Counted from the first letter of the stretch, positions 45,381-56,289 are shown. The stretch is 64,000 bases of DNA from Gentiana macrophylla (GCA_026214975.1 CM047808.1:58120583-58184582); one strand, 5' to 3'. Translations and numbers: made by a program. Notes: generated by a model not told the origin, from the sequence alone.

Positions 45381-45453
45381 GCCCGCATAGCTCAGAGGTT
45401 AGAGCATCGCATTTGTAATCCGATGGTCATTGGTTCGATTCCGATAGCCGGCT
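45381..45453 (+). tRNA. trnT-UGU: Plastid-type tRNA-Thr(UGU), probably a pseudogene
   Basis: A complete cloverleaf length. D arm GCTCAGAGGTTAGAGC, anticodon loop TTTGTAA with anticodon TGT at 45414-45416, variable loop TGGTC, T arm ATTGG-TTCGATT-CCGAT, acceptor end AGCCGGC. It strongly resembles chloroplast trnT-UGU. The 5' acceptor strand GCCCGCA mispairs with AGCCGGC at two positions, and the anticodon stem TCGCA/TCCGA has one C-C mismatch. It is therefore likely a nuclear or mitochondrial copy of plastid DNA that has decayed. The origin is inference. Confidence 0.8.
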
Positions 45454-46984
45454 TTTTCCTATTTATTAAACTTTTTTGGTCGTAACAATCACTTCAAGCA
45501 ATGGAAAGAACAAAAGATGTACTCCAAGTCCTTGGGCTGTTGAACATGATTCAACCACATCGGAAAGGATGGTACAAAGTCCTCCAGCTTTTCATACTTT
45601 TGGAGAACTTCCAGCTATAAAGGATACTCTAAATGCTCGATAGAGGAGACGATTGTGAAGTAAAAGAGACAATCATGTCGAAGGAACTCGGCAAAATGAA
45701 GCGGGCTAGAAGATTGTAAGATAAAGGGGAAAGATCTGCTTTGCGAACCACCACCATTGACAAGTCTCCGTAACGAAAGAGATAAGGTCACCGAGGGGCC
45801 GAGCGTGAGCTTCGTCTAGAGCTTGACCAGGGAATGGTTGAGTGCGCAAGAAATAAACTATAGCACACTCGCTCGTAAGAGGTAACCGAATGACTGAAAG
45901 GATTCAATGCTAATAACTCGCCTAACACAAGCTAAAGATTTGAGATCGTTTCCTTACCTAGGAAAGAAAATATCTGCAAATCGTAATCCGTGAACATGAA
46001 ACGAAAACGAGTCCTATTTGATATAAAAAATACAACATGGACACTTTCAGAAAACCCTCTATCTCCAAGCCCCTTTACTGTGAATATAGAGTAGGAGGCT
46101 GTAGACAGAGACCTCTCTGTTGAGATCCAACCCGACAAATGCTCTAGATCAAACGAAAAGGAGACCAGATCTAACGATATCATGTCGTACCGGCATGGCC
46201 CCAGCTATAGGACTTCCTAAAGAAAACTGCAATCGCAATTTATCAACCACTCACAAGACCACTGAGATAAGGCCTTCAAGGATCGTTTTCATTTCCGCGT
46301 GCTCAATGTTCAGTATATGATGAAAGTGCCCGACACCGCTTGAATAACTGCCCCCAGGCTGTCTCGGATAATGATGCCAATCCAAAAGCATCAACACTTA
46401 AAATGGTATGCGGAGTGTCTACTTAACCAAGGTTCACTAGACATCTTTCTCGACGCTAGCGAGCCACCCATAGAGGCAAGTGAAGTTGGTGTGCACGAGA
46501 CCCGCACGTACGGAATCAGATGAGTGCATACCCCACTTTTGGGCTATCGCGGAATGCCTATTGTAGCTCCGCGGAACACCTAGGTATTTGCAGACAAGAA
46601 AGTAGCTGTGACGTGAACTGCGCTGTGCTCATCAAAGTGTATGTTGAATGCGAGGATCCCGAAACTATCCCTTTTAGTTTACAGTGCTGATATTAGAAAC
46701 AAAATGTGTCTCATGTGTCAATACGTAAAATCGCATTGACTTATACCCTCTCGGGTTGGTATCATGTACGTACGCGGACTGAAGGACAAAAAGAAACACA
46801 TCTCCCTCTTTCGAGCATTAAATCCTAAGAACCCTAAGGGAGAGGTGGGGCTTTCCGTTCGGTAGATGTCTTTGAACATGGTGGAATGCTACTGAGACCC
46901 TTGTAGCTTTCCTTGCTTGCTTTGGACCTCTATTCTGGGGTCTAGCTTGTTCTACGAAGATAGGCGAATGAAGACGCAAGATAG
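45454..46984. other. Organelle-like, non-coding or decayed sequence
   Basis: Higher GC than its surroundings, no transposon domain, only short open stretches. The style and the neighbouring plastid-type tRNA suggest transferred organellar DNA, perhaps mitochondrial, but I cannot name a gene. It contains the 65-bp segment also found inside E6 (46104-46168). Confidence 0.4.
46104..46168 (+). repeat. 65-bp segment shared with 49824-49888
   Basis: GACAGAGACCTCTCTGTTGA through GAGACCAG. Three mismatches against the second copy; flanks unrelated. Confidence 0.92.
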
Positions 46985-47179
46985 ATGACAAAAATACCTT
47001 TAATGAAAGAAAATAAAAAAGAATGAAAAAAAAATGGTACAGGACGTTGGAAAAATGGAATAGACCGATTTTTTTCCCTTTTTTTTCGGGTTCGGGATGG
47101 TGATAAGTTTCTTATTATTTTTTATTTTATTTCTTTTATTTTTTATTTTTTTAACAGTGAAAAGATCTTTTTTTCTTTA
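46985..47179. other. MULE-like sub-terminal sequence
   Basis: GACAAAAATACCTTTAATGAA followed by A/T homopolymers resembles 525-590 of the Pack-MULE (ACCCAAATACCCTTAATGAA). It also stands directly before an array of the same unit. Probably a truncated relative. Confidence 0.45.
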
Positions 47180-47930
47180 GAGACCACCGCGATGCAGTTG
47201 TCATCGCGATTCATTCACTATTGCGATGCATTGACCGCAATTCATTAACCACCGCGATACCTTAACCACCATGATGCAATGACCACCCCGATGTAGTGAC
47301 CACCGCGATACAGGGACCACCGTGATGCATTGACCACCGCGATGCAGTGACCACCCGATGCAGTCACCACCATGATGGAATCACCACCGCGATGCATTGA
47401 CCACCGCGATGCAGTGACCACCCGACGCAGTGACCACCAAGATTCATGGACCACTGGAATGCAGTGTCCAGCCCGATGCAGTCTTCACTACGATGCATTG
47501 ACCATTGTGATACAGTGACCACCGCGATGCATTGACCACCTCCGATGCATTGACTGCCACGATGCATTCACCACCACGATGCAATGACCACCGTGATGCA
47601 TTGACCACCCTGATGCAGTGACAACCGTGATGCATTGACCACCGTGGTGCACAGACCACACCGCGAAGCATTGACTACACCATGATGCGGTGACCACCGC
47701 GATTCATTGACCACCGCGATGCAGTGACCGCCGCGATTCATTGTCCACCACGATGCAGTGATCACTGCAATGCATTGACCACCACGACTCATTGACCACC
47801 GCGATGCAGTGACCACCCTGACGCAGTGAGCTTTGCCATTCATTTACCACCGCGATACAATGACCACCACGACATATTGACCACCGCGATGCCTTGCCCA
47901 CTTTGACGCATTGACCACCGCGATTAGGGT
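47180..47930 (+). repeat. 17-18 bp minisatellite array
   Basis: About forty variants of GACCACCGCGATGCATT or GACCACCGCGATGCAGT in one orientation. Because many units are 18 bp, all three minus-strand frames stay open and give pseudo-proteins of repeated Cys/His/Gly/Trp words. I do not regard these as genes. Confidence 0.93.
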
Positions 47931-48319
47931 TGAGCATGGATTTGTTTGGGTGGGTTTGGGTAGGTTTTGAAAGACTCGATCGGTTTGGGCCGCCAATATT
48001 CGTTCCCCAAACCAAACCAAAATGAAGTCAACCCCAATGGTTTTGTTCGAATTGGTTTCGGTTTGGATTGGGTTGGTTTCGGTTTAACAAGCATAATCTT
48101 TAAAAAAAAATATGACAAAACCAACCTTTTTACATCAACTCTAAATAGCTACATCCAAACTAAATTAAATTACAAACCAAAATGATAAAAAAAAAAAACT
48201 TTAAACATCTAACAAGTAACAACACATTACAATATAATTCAGCTACAATAAATCCTCCATAGTTGAATACTTACATACATATATTTACTAATGTACTTAT
48301 TTACATCAAAAGAGCAAAA
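47931..48319. other. Possible hAT-type transposon end and AT-rich DNA
   Basis: TTAGGGTTGAGCATGGATTTG followed by clustered GGTTTGG/CCAAACC words in both orientations up to about 48090 is typical of sub-terminal regions of plant hAT elements. Only one end is visible, with no transposase. The remainder to 48319 is AT-rich without features. Confidence 0.35.
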
Positions 48320-48425
48320 GGCTGAGTGTTGACACAACAAAATGTTTACACTTGGGGTAGAAGGCCTGGCTTCTAACAGGCATGGACCCCAGCAGTGTTG
48401 GGTACCTAAAAATACTTAATTTGTT

Positions 48426-48815
48426 TTGTTGGATGTCTGGTACATAGATAATGAATGTACCAGACACGGGACTGGCACCAAAGGATGGTTGACTGATTTT
48501 AAAGCTATTGATGGGCCCAAAGTCACATTTGGTGGAAAAGAAAACTCAAGCAAGATTAAAGGGGAAGGCCCAATATCAAAGAACAAATTGAAGATTCAGA
48601 ATGTGGCATGTGTAAAGGGATTGAGTTTTAATCTCCTGAGAATTAGTCAATTATGTGACAAAGGCTACAATGTGCATGTCAGCAAGGAAGGTTGCAAAGT
48701 ATTTCACAAAAAAACCAACATAGTTGTACTTGCAGGAAGAAGGGAAGACAACATGTATGTGGTTGATTGGAAGACAACAAAAGCAGAATTTTGCCTACTA
48801 GTGAAGAACAAGTAA
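48426..48815 (+). CDS. E6 protease and pre-integrase segment
   Basis: 129 open codons. The protease site region reads WYIDNECTRHGTG, where family members have D-S-G, so the active-site triad is lost (D-N-E). Then come PKVTFGGKENSSKIKGEG, VKGLSFNLLRISQLCDKGY and NMYVVDW, the typical SIRE/Maximus protease to pre-integrase wording. Followed by a stop and a degraded HHCC segment (LCDACQK at about 48930). Confidence 0.85.
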   Translation: MLDVWYIDNECTRHGTGTKGWLTDFKAIDGPKVTFGGKENSSKIKGEGPISKNKLKIQNVACVKGLSFNLLRISQLCDKGYNVHVSKEGCKVFHKKTNIVVLAGRREDNMYVVDWKTTKAEFCLLVKNK

Positions 48816-48943
48816 TAACCTAGTTGGATTTGAAACATGAGACAAAATCATCTGAATTTCATGATATTCAACAAGCTAGCAAAAAGAAAACTTCTGGAAC
48901 GCCTACCTTAGATCACATTCAAGAAAGAGAGTCTATGTGATGC

Positions 48944-49342
48944 ATGCCAGAAAAGAATACATACCAAAACTCATTCAAATCAAAACCACACCAGTCAACA
49001 ACAAGAATACTTCAACTATTGCATATGGATCTATTTCGACCAGTCACACCATTAAGTGTAAGTGGAGAAGTACACTTTAATGGTGGTGATGACTTTTCCA
49101 AATATACATGGACCGTATTCATGAACAAGAAGAAAGAGACACTCAAGAAACTACCAGATCATTTAAGAATACATCACAATGAGAAAGAATTGAAGATCAT
49201 CAAAATTAGATCAGAAAGCAGCATAGAATTTCTAAATGAAGTAATCAGAACATACTGTGAAGCAAATGGAGTTACTCACCAACTACCCATAGCAGGTACT
49301 CAACAACAAAATGAAGTAGTAGAAAGAATAACTGAACCCTAA
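48944..49342 (+). CDS. E6 integrase core
   Basis: 132 open codons: LLHMDLFRPVTPLSVSG, GGDDFSKYTWTVFMNKKKET, then IRSESSIEFLNEVIRTYCEANG, where the second catalytic Asp (normally IRSDxGxEF) is replaced, and TQQQNEVVERI with the third acidic residue. Frameshifts before 49370. Followed by PDEVWNGRRPEMHGF, which runs into the foreign insert at about 49512. Not functional. Confidence 0.85.
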   Translation: MPEKNTYQNSFKSKPHQSTTRILQLLHMDLFRPVTPLSVSGEVHFNGGDDFSKYTWTVFMNKKKETLKKLPDHLRIHHNEKELKIIKIRSESSIEFLNEVIRTYCEANGVTHQLPIAGTQQQNEVVERITEP

Positions 49343-49512
49343 AAGAAGTTGTCAGAACAATGATAGCAGAAGCAAGCATACCATAGAGATTTTGAGCAGA
49401 AGCAGCAAACACATCATGCTATACATAGAATAGATCAATTATCAACAAGCATCATGGCAAAACACCCGATGAAGTGTGGAATGGAAGAAGACCTGAAATG
49501 CACGGATTTGGC

Positions 49513-50272
49513 ACTAGATTGCCCCCAAATTCTCATGATGATTCAAAACCCCCACTTACGTAAACCCCCCACTCCCACTGCCTGGTATTGAATAACTAGA
49601 AGAGTTTGAGGCCCAGTAAGGAGATAGCGGGTCAATGCCTTCTTCTGTTTCTGGTAAGTGAGTAGGGCCAGTCCGGGTGGTAATTGAAAGCATCGTGTGA
49701 GGTTTTTGACTTAAGCAGCCGAGAGAGATCCTCCAAACGTAGAACACATAAGAGGGGAGATAAGGGTCTTGCAATGGCCTTTTTTCCCACCATGCGGGCT
49801 TCCATTAATGAATATATATTAGGGACAGAGACCTCTCTGTTGAGATCCAACCCGACAAATCCTCTAGATCAAACAAAAATGAGACCAGTTAAGGAATCCC
49901 ACATGAGGATGTTTTCAAATGATCGAAAATACTTGAAGAAATAGCTTTCCCAGTGGGAGGAGGAATGTTCCATGAGAGAAGCAATGAGGTCAACCTCTTT
50001 CAAGGATAGCCAATTTTGGAGCTTTCGACATAAAAAAACCTATCTGGCTTCGCTATCCCTCACTGGACTTTCCCAAAATGGGTACTATCGGGTTGGGTGA
50101 ATTCAATAAGTTAGTATTCCAGCCTTCATCTCCTTTCAGGGCCTATCCGAAAGAGAATCCAGTACTTCTTGGTTGTTAATATCTGAACGGGTTCACTAGG
50201 TGTAATCGAAAGACGCAGTAAGATTACTCCTTTCTCTACCTTGGTGTCGTAATATCTCACTTACATATGTTT
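49513..50272. other. Foreign insert of about 760 bp in E6
   Basis: Interrupts the codons between GRRPEMHGFG and KCFVLN. E7 has the uninterrupted version (FGSKYFILN at about 59698). The insert has no LTR, no clear inverted repeats or target duplication, and a base composition like 45454-46984, with which it shares a 65-bp segment (49824-49888). Open stretches in it on the minus strand are unassigned. Confidence 0.65.
49824..49888 (+). repeat. 65-bp segment, second copy
   Basis: Three mismatches against 46104-46168. Confidence 0.92.
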
Positions 50273-50762
50273 GTAGCTAAATGTTTTGTCTTAAACAGGA
50301 ATCAGTTACACACGTTTGATGAAAAAGCTGATGAAGCAATCTTCATAGAATACTCAGACTCTAGCAAAGCATTCAGAGTACTAAATAAAAGTTGAAGTGA
50401 AGTTGAAGTTGAAGTGACAAAGAAACAAGACTCTAGCTAGACCAGTCTACATAGAGACAGAAGTACCGGTTACTACACTGGATGACACAACAGATGACCA
50501 AGAAGATGCACCAGAAGCAAGGTAACCAACTATCACACAAGTAAATTAGGCACCATCTGATACTGTAAAAGCACCAGATCATGCACAACTACAACTTGAT
50601 TTGAACTGGCTCAGAGATCACCAAGTTGAACAAGTCATTGGAGATGTACATGCAGGTGTAAGAACTAGAAGATAACTTGAATGCATGTTAACTTATTTTC
50701 CATCTCAGGTTGAACCTAAAACAATATAGGATGCAATCCAAGATGCTGATTGGATCACAGCT
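50273..50762 (+). pseudogene. E6 integrase C-terminal tail and linker
   Basis: KCFVLNRNQLHTFDEKADEA, then FIEYSDSSKAFRVLNKS is the integrase tail of SIRE/Maximus elements. Stops follow (SVE- and EVE-rich linker), up to [18 protein letters not shown], where the RT starts. Confidence 0.8.
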
Positions 50763-51335
50763 ATGCACGAAGAACTCAATGAATTTGAAAGGAATGATGT
50801 TTGGGAACTTGTAAATATCATTAAAACCAAATGGGTATTCAGAAACAAGATGGATGAGCAAGGAGCAATCGTCACAAACAAGGAAAGATTGGTAGCAAAT
50901 GGTTATTCACAAGAAGAAGGCATAGATTATGATGAAACATTTATAGCAGTAGCAAGATTGAAAGCAATCAGACCATTCCTAGAATTTGAAGGTCACAAAG
51001 ATTTCAATGTCTATCAAATGGATGTCAAGTGTGCATTTCTATATGGATTACTGGAAGAAGAAGTATATGTGGAGCAACCCCCTGGATTTCAAATCAAAGG
51101 TAAATAAGACAAAGTGTATAAGTTCAAGAACGCATTATATGGACTCAAACAAGCACCTAGAGCCTGGTATGAGACACTTTCACAGTTCTTGATGAACAAT
51201 GGATTCAACAAAAGGAACCATTGACAAAATACTTTTCAAATTATAAAATGGATCAAGCACCTTACTTGTCCAAATATATGTGGATGATATCATATTTTGA
51301 TCAGAAGATGAAAAGCTATGTGAGTAGTTTACAAA
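50763..51335 (+). pseudogene. E6 reverse transcriptase
   Basis: Open to 51107: [52 protein letters not shown] (first catalytic Asp) and VEQPPGF. After a stop, [20 protein letters not shown] continues. A frameshift near 51215 precedes IYVDDIIF (YVDD codons at 51277-51288), followed at once by a stop. Confidence 0.87.
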
Positions 51336-52218
51336 TCTGATGAAGAGCATATTCCAGATGAGCATGATGAGAGAACTCAACTACTTCCTTGTATTACAAG
51401 TAAAACCGATGAAAGATGACATATTCATCAATCAAGCAAAATACCTAAAGGAATTGATTAGCAGGCATGGTATGGACACAAATGGTACATCAGGAACACC
51501 TATGTGTGCCAGAACCATCCTTGGAAAAGTTGAAAATGGAAAGGATGTAGACCAAAAGCATTATAAAGGCATAATTGGCTCACTATTATACTTAACTGCT
51601 AGTAGACAAGACATTGCATTTGCAATAGGAGCATGTTCTAGATTCCAATCACAAGCTAAAGAATCTTATTTATTAGCTGCTAAAAGAATTATCAAATATC
51701 TGAAGGACACAATGAATGTGGGAATTTAGTTTCCCAAAGATGGAGGATTCAAATTAATCTCCTATTCAGATTTAGATTATGCTAGATGTAAAGTTGAAAG
51801 AAAAAGCACTTCAGGAACTTGTCACATGCTTGGCAGCAGACTAGTATAATGGTTCAGTAAAAAGCAGAATACCATATCTTCAATAGCTGAAGCAGAATAC
51901 AACGCAGCTGGTAGCTATTGTGCACAAGTTATTTGGATAAGATAGCAACTAAAAGACTATGGAATAAAGGAAAACACAATACCAATCACATGTGATAACA
52001 CTAGTGCAATATCAATTACAGAATATCCAGAACTTCACTCAGGAACAAAGCATGTTGATGTGAGAGATCATTTCATCAAAGATCATGTTGAAAAAGGAGA
52101 TGTAATTATTAAGTACATATCTACTGGTGATCAATTAGCTGATTTATTCACTAAGCCACTCAGTCATGAAATGTTTTGTAAATTAAGAACTAAGTTGGGA
52201 ATGATCAAAATTGATTAA
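51336..52218 (+). pseudogene. E6 RT end and RNase H
   Basis: Open at 51340-51729: FQMSMMRELNYFLVLQVK and GSLLYLTASRQDIAFAIGAC. After a stop, RNase H reads SYSDLDYARCKVERKSTSGT, a stop for Trp, SSIAEAEYNAAG, CDNTSAISI, HVDVRDHFIKDHVEKGDV and DQLADLFTKPL, ending with MIKID and TAA at 52216-52218. One frame throughout with three stops. Confidence 0.88.
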
Positions 52219-52880
52219 GTTAAATATAACAGCTATCTAGAGTTACTAGCTGAGTGACTTTACCAGCTGACTGAACCTTTGCCATTTTGGATGAGCTCAC
52301 TTGGCAGGTAAAGTACCGGTACCAGTGGAGTACACTTAACTAGTTGTTAGGACTAGTTGTTTTGATGAAGCAGCTCCGTAACAGCAGACTACTCCACCAG
52401 CTGAGTGACCAGCCAAGTCACTCAACCACTAAAACTCAGTGGGGTAAGCAGCAAAGTGAAGTGTGAAATGAATCAATCATTTACACAAGTGGAATATCAG
52501 AGAATAATAGAGCATTTATTAATTAAAGATACACAAGTGGATTTTCTTTTAATCGGACCCAAGGTTTAAGAAACGAGAGTTATTTCAAAAGAAGGAATGA
52601 TGGGTACACCTCAATAATCGGAATTTATCATTACTTCTCTCGATCCACTATCCCATTATCCTTATTTACCGTGATTTTATTCAGATAATCATGCTATTAA
52701 CGATATCATGTATGTACAACTCCCTCCCACACTCAATCGTGCACATCTGCGTTCACACTCAAATCGTTCTGCTATATAAACAACACTTCACCTTTTTCAC
52801 AAATCTTTACGCTCCCATAACATTCAAACTTTTATTTTTTTCCTAGAAATTTCATTACTTTTTACCCTCAAATTTCTGAA
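52219..52880 (+). other. E6 spacer between pol and post-pol region
   Basis: Non-coding. It includes GCCATTTTGGATGAGCTCACTT (about 52281-52302), a block present twice in E7 after pol, and repeated AGCTGAGTGAC/AGCTGACTGA words. Confidence 0.6.
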
Positions 52881-53721
52881 ATGGCTTCATCTTCAACACC
52901 TACTTCTACTCCACAACAATATGAGAACACCATTGCCATCGGGTCATTCTTCAAACTCCAGCATTATTTATATCTATGACATAAGGATGTAAAAGCACAA
53001 AGATTCGTTGACGGTTGTACCAATATAGGGCTGATGACATTACTCAGCCCCCAATCACAGATATCAGCTATGAAAATCATATTTCATTTTGGAAAAATGC
53101 TGATTTTGTGACCAGAATCATCAACAAGGACGGTAGAATGGAATAAGATAAGATTATCACCACGGTAAATGGGCAAAAACTGGTCATAACCGCAATGTTC
53201 CTTCACCAACTCCTCAAACTCTCAAATCTTGGTACAACAAAGATGGAGCAGGTTGCACAAGATACTGAAGCATTCTAGCTTGAGATTGGGTTGAATGCAA
53301 CCCAAAAAAATAAGAAGTTCAATTGTCTGCGAATTTCTCTGAAGAAACTCTTCAGCGATTTCAGCTACTGGAAAAAATATTGAAGGAAAGTTGGGGGCCT
53401 TAAATGCCATAACGGAGACCAAGGCCAGGTTGATGGGGATTATATATGGCCAGGTTGATGGGGATTATATATGGTGGTTTAGAATTTGATTGGGCCGCAT
53501 AGATATTCACCACAATCAGGGAGCAAATAAATGGAGAACGTGATGCTGCATCAAAAGGAGAGGAGAAAGGTTTAGTAAAACCTGGAATATTTTGGGTGAA
53601 GAAATTTTATGGGATTCCCCTTCACTATTTGCTAGACTGCATGAAGGTAAAACATGTTCACCTACACACATTTCATCAATACAAAGTGATGTATACAAAT
53701 GTGAAACAACCAAAGGGAGCA
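52881..53721 (+). pseudogene. E6 post-pol (additional) open reading frame, decayed
   Basis: The ATG at 52881 begins MASSSTPTSTPQQYENTIAI, a Ser/Thr/Pro-rich start; stops begin after about 33 codons. SIRE/Maximus elements are known for a long extra frame after pol, sometimes called env-like. I see no clear membrane segment here. A 26-bp direct duplication lies at about 53423-53475. The region is cut at 53721 by the E7 LTR. Confidence 0.6.
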
Positions 53722-56183
53722 TGTTGGTCCCATGAAAAAGGCTGACACAAGTTTAGAGGGGGTGAATAAACTTGTCACCTAAAACTATGACTTTGAACAA
53801 AAGATGGGCTCAGTTAAAACTTGTGTGGAGTTGAGCTAACTAGGCTGAGTATAAGTCAATCTGATTACTACTCAAACAAAGTTAACCGGCAGCGGATTAA
53901 GTTTTTAGCCTTTTATTAAAACATCAAATGTCAATGTGTTAGGACTCATGAAGTGCTGACTCAGTTTCTGATGTTTGCTGAGTTTTGTGCATGAATTGAA
54001 ATGCAATAGATAATCACAAAAAAATTGTTGTAAGTAAACGCATAAATTAAATAACACAAAGCATATAGAGGTTCCGAGTGGTGTAATCCTTTCAATCCTG
54101 TCTTCTCATGTGACGCTGGAGGAAATTCACTATGTTTTTGAGATTACTGTTACAAGATAGAAAGTAAATTTAAACATTGATTGTCTCTTACGATTCCCTA
54201 GCTTCACAATCTCCGAGCCTTAGTCCTTAACAAGTGGACATGATGTATCACTAATTCTGCTCTAGTTGCCCTTGAAGGGTAATATTTCTTATTCACCAGC
54301 TCATCACAAACGCAGTCTTCTGTCTGCACCTCAATTGTCCTTCACACCGTCTTGGTGTTTCACAGTCTAAACCTTTGATAAAATAAAAGTTAAGACTTGA
54401 ATCAATAACTATGATTCAACTTGTGATATTGATGACGGTTAAAATAGTCTATCATACAGCATCAACATTCTATCTGTTGGACTTATTTCTATGTTTTGAT
54501 GATGAGTGCCATACTAGTTGTTATAGTGCAAAGGCAAAAGATGTCTAGATCAAATGTATAGGTTTATTAGAGTTTGATTCATAAATAGGTTTGATCAAAC
54601 AAGCCTTTGTAAAGAAGTCACTTTGGTTGATATCAATGAGATCTGGGTCTCCAGTCAAGAGGGTAGATATCGTCGATAGACTAGTCTTGAACTCTCCAAG
54701 ACCAAGGCCGAGGTTCAAACTCAGTAAATGAAGGCTAAGGGATCAAACTTAGTATTTAAAGTCAAGGATATGGAATCAGAATTTAGGCAAGTCTGTGATG
54801 ACCTAAACTGATTACATATACCTTGTGTAGAAGATCTAAGTTCCATAAGTTGGATGATGTTTGGAACTTGGTTATAATTTAAAATGGTGTAATCTAACTT
54901 CACAAATAAAAGTTAGATAAAAGAAATCAGTTGCATTACATTTTATACACAAAGAAATTGTCGTTCAAATAGATCGATAGGTATCTCAGCAGACTGATGA
55001 ACCTACTGATATATATACCTCGATTAAATCAAGATTATTGGAAGAACATGGATAAGGACAGCCAACTACCTCTGACTTATCAAGAAAATCAAAGGCTGAG
55101 ATTAAAAAGACGTTGGGATGATTTATGTTTTTATCCATTGGATACAAGTCAAAGGGGGGACGGCTGCTTTGATCAAAAAAGGGATTCGACGATTGTCGAT
55201 CCTATGAATAGTGACGAATGCAAATCGATGGGACAAAAACAAGGAACGGTCACATTTGAATTTCAAATACAAGTCACATGCATTCCTGCTATATAATAGA
55301 GGACTTTCAACTCGTAAAGCAGTAAGGATGAATTTTGGATAAACTTTAAGAGATAACTCAGAAATAAAAACACCTGCTTGAACTTCATCGAGCATAAAGC
55401 TACCGATCAAGTGATTTACTTCAAGTGTATTCTACATTCAAGCTATATCAAGCATACACACTTGAAGACGCAAGGCTCTTGATTACTTTCATCCTAATCA
55501 AGTCGCTGCAATCAATCATTTATTTGATTCAATCTTTATTTTATAAAGAACCTCTTGAAGACATCAAGCATCTGTTGGAGTGTGAAAGATCGTTGTTTGT
55601 GGTGGAGCCGGTGAAGAGGCAATCCTACCCTTCAAGGACCAAGTGGAAGACTCAGGAGCAAAGAATCCTATCTGCTCCCGATTTTCAGGTTTGTGAAGCC
55701 ATAGTTATTGGTGAAGGACAAACAACTTAGGAATCTTTGTAACAGCTACATCAAAGATCTCTAGTGAATTTCCTCCAACATCACACGAGAAGAGTGGACT
55801 GACAGGATTACGCCACCGGGAACCACTATAAAATCTGCCTACTTACTTTCAGCATTTAATTTCTGCACTTAGTTTATTATGTACATCAACCTACTGAATC
55901 TAGCAACTGAAATCACACACTTGCACTACTGAGTATCTAATACTTAGTATCATATTTAACAACAAGTATTAAGGCTTAATTTTGATTTAATTCCGCTGCA
56001 AAAATTCAGCAAACTCAACTATCGAGAACTCATCATTTATCGGCGAGCTCAAGTCTCAAGAGACTCTGAAGTATCAAGCAGATCTGAAGTTGCAAAATTT
56101 GTTAACTCCAAAGTTTTAAGTGTTAAGTTTATTCACCCCCCCCCCCCTCTAAACTTAACCCAAGCCTTTTCAAGGGACCAACA
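53722..56183 (+). repeat. E7 5' LTR with long inverted ends
   Basis: Starts TGTTGGTCCC and ends GGGACCAACA. The inversion continues inward for about 55-60 bp (GAAAAAGGCT.., GTTTAGAGGGGGTGAATAAAC against its inverse near 56125-56160, with a C/G homopolymer). At 2462 bp it is long, and an internal insertion cannot be excluded. The frames at 54997-55296 and 55425-55730 show no domain. Confidence 0.85.
55824..55834 (+). promoter_or_regulatory. E7 LTR TATA box
   Basis: CACTATAAAAT, about 350 bp before the LTR end, with no competing TATA nearby in an LTR-like position. Confidence 0.6.
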
Positions 56184-56185
56184 AT

Positions 56186-56197
56186 TGGTATCGGAGC
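56186..56197 (+). other. E7 primer binding site
   Basis: TGGTATCGGAGC, two bases after the LTR; initiator-Met type. Confidence 0.85.
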
Positions 56198-56289
56198 AGT
56201 GCTTCTGTTCTGAAGGAATCCTACTTGTTGTTCTTGTGAAAATTCTTTAAAACTTTCTTTCAAGTTACTGATTTTCAAAGACTTGCATC

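Larger units (their letters stand above)
48320..53721 (+). mobile_element. E6: 5'-truncated SIRE/Maximus-type Copia element
   Basis: Begins abruptly at the end of the Gag-protease junction (GPQQCWVPKN, matching E7 around 58550) with no LTR, primer site or gag. Protease, integrase, RT, RNase H and a post-pol region follow. An insert of about 760 bp splits integrase from RT. E7 is inserted at 53722, so any E6 remainder would lie beyond the window. Assignment to SIRE/Maximus rests on the wording of the pol motifs and the post-pol region. Confidence 0.85.

Noticed and set aside
47245..48015. Several overlapping minus-strand frames of 67-103 codons with Cys/His/Gly/Trp words
   Set aside because: They arise from the 17-18 bp repeat, where all frames stay open. 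The residues simply translate GACCACCGCGATGCA units in each frame.
55425..55730. 101-codon frame within E7 LTR
   Set aside because: No recognisable motif. Chance open stretch in LTR downstream part, although an insertion in this long LTR cannot be fully ruled out.
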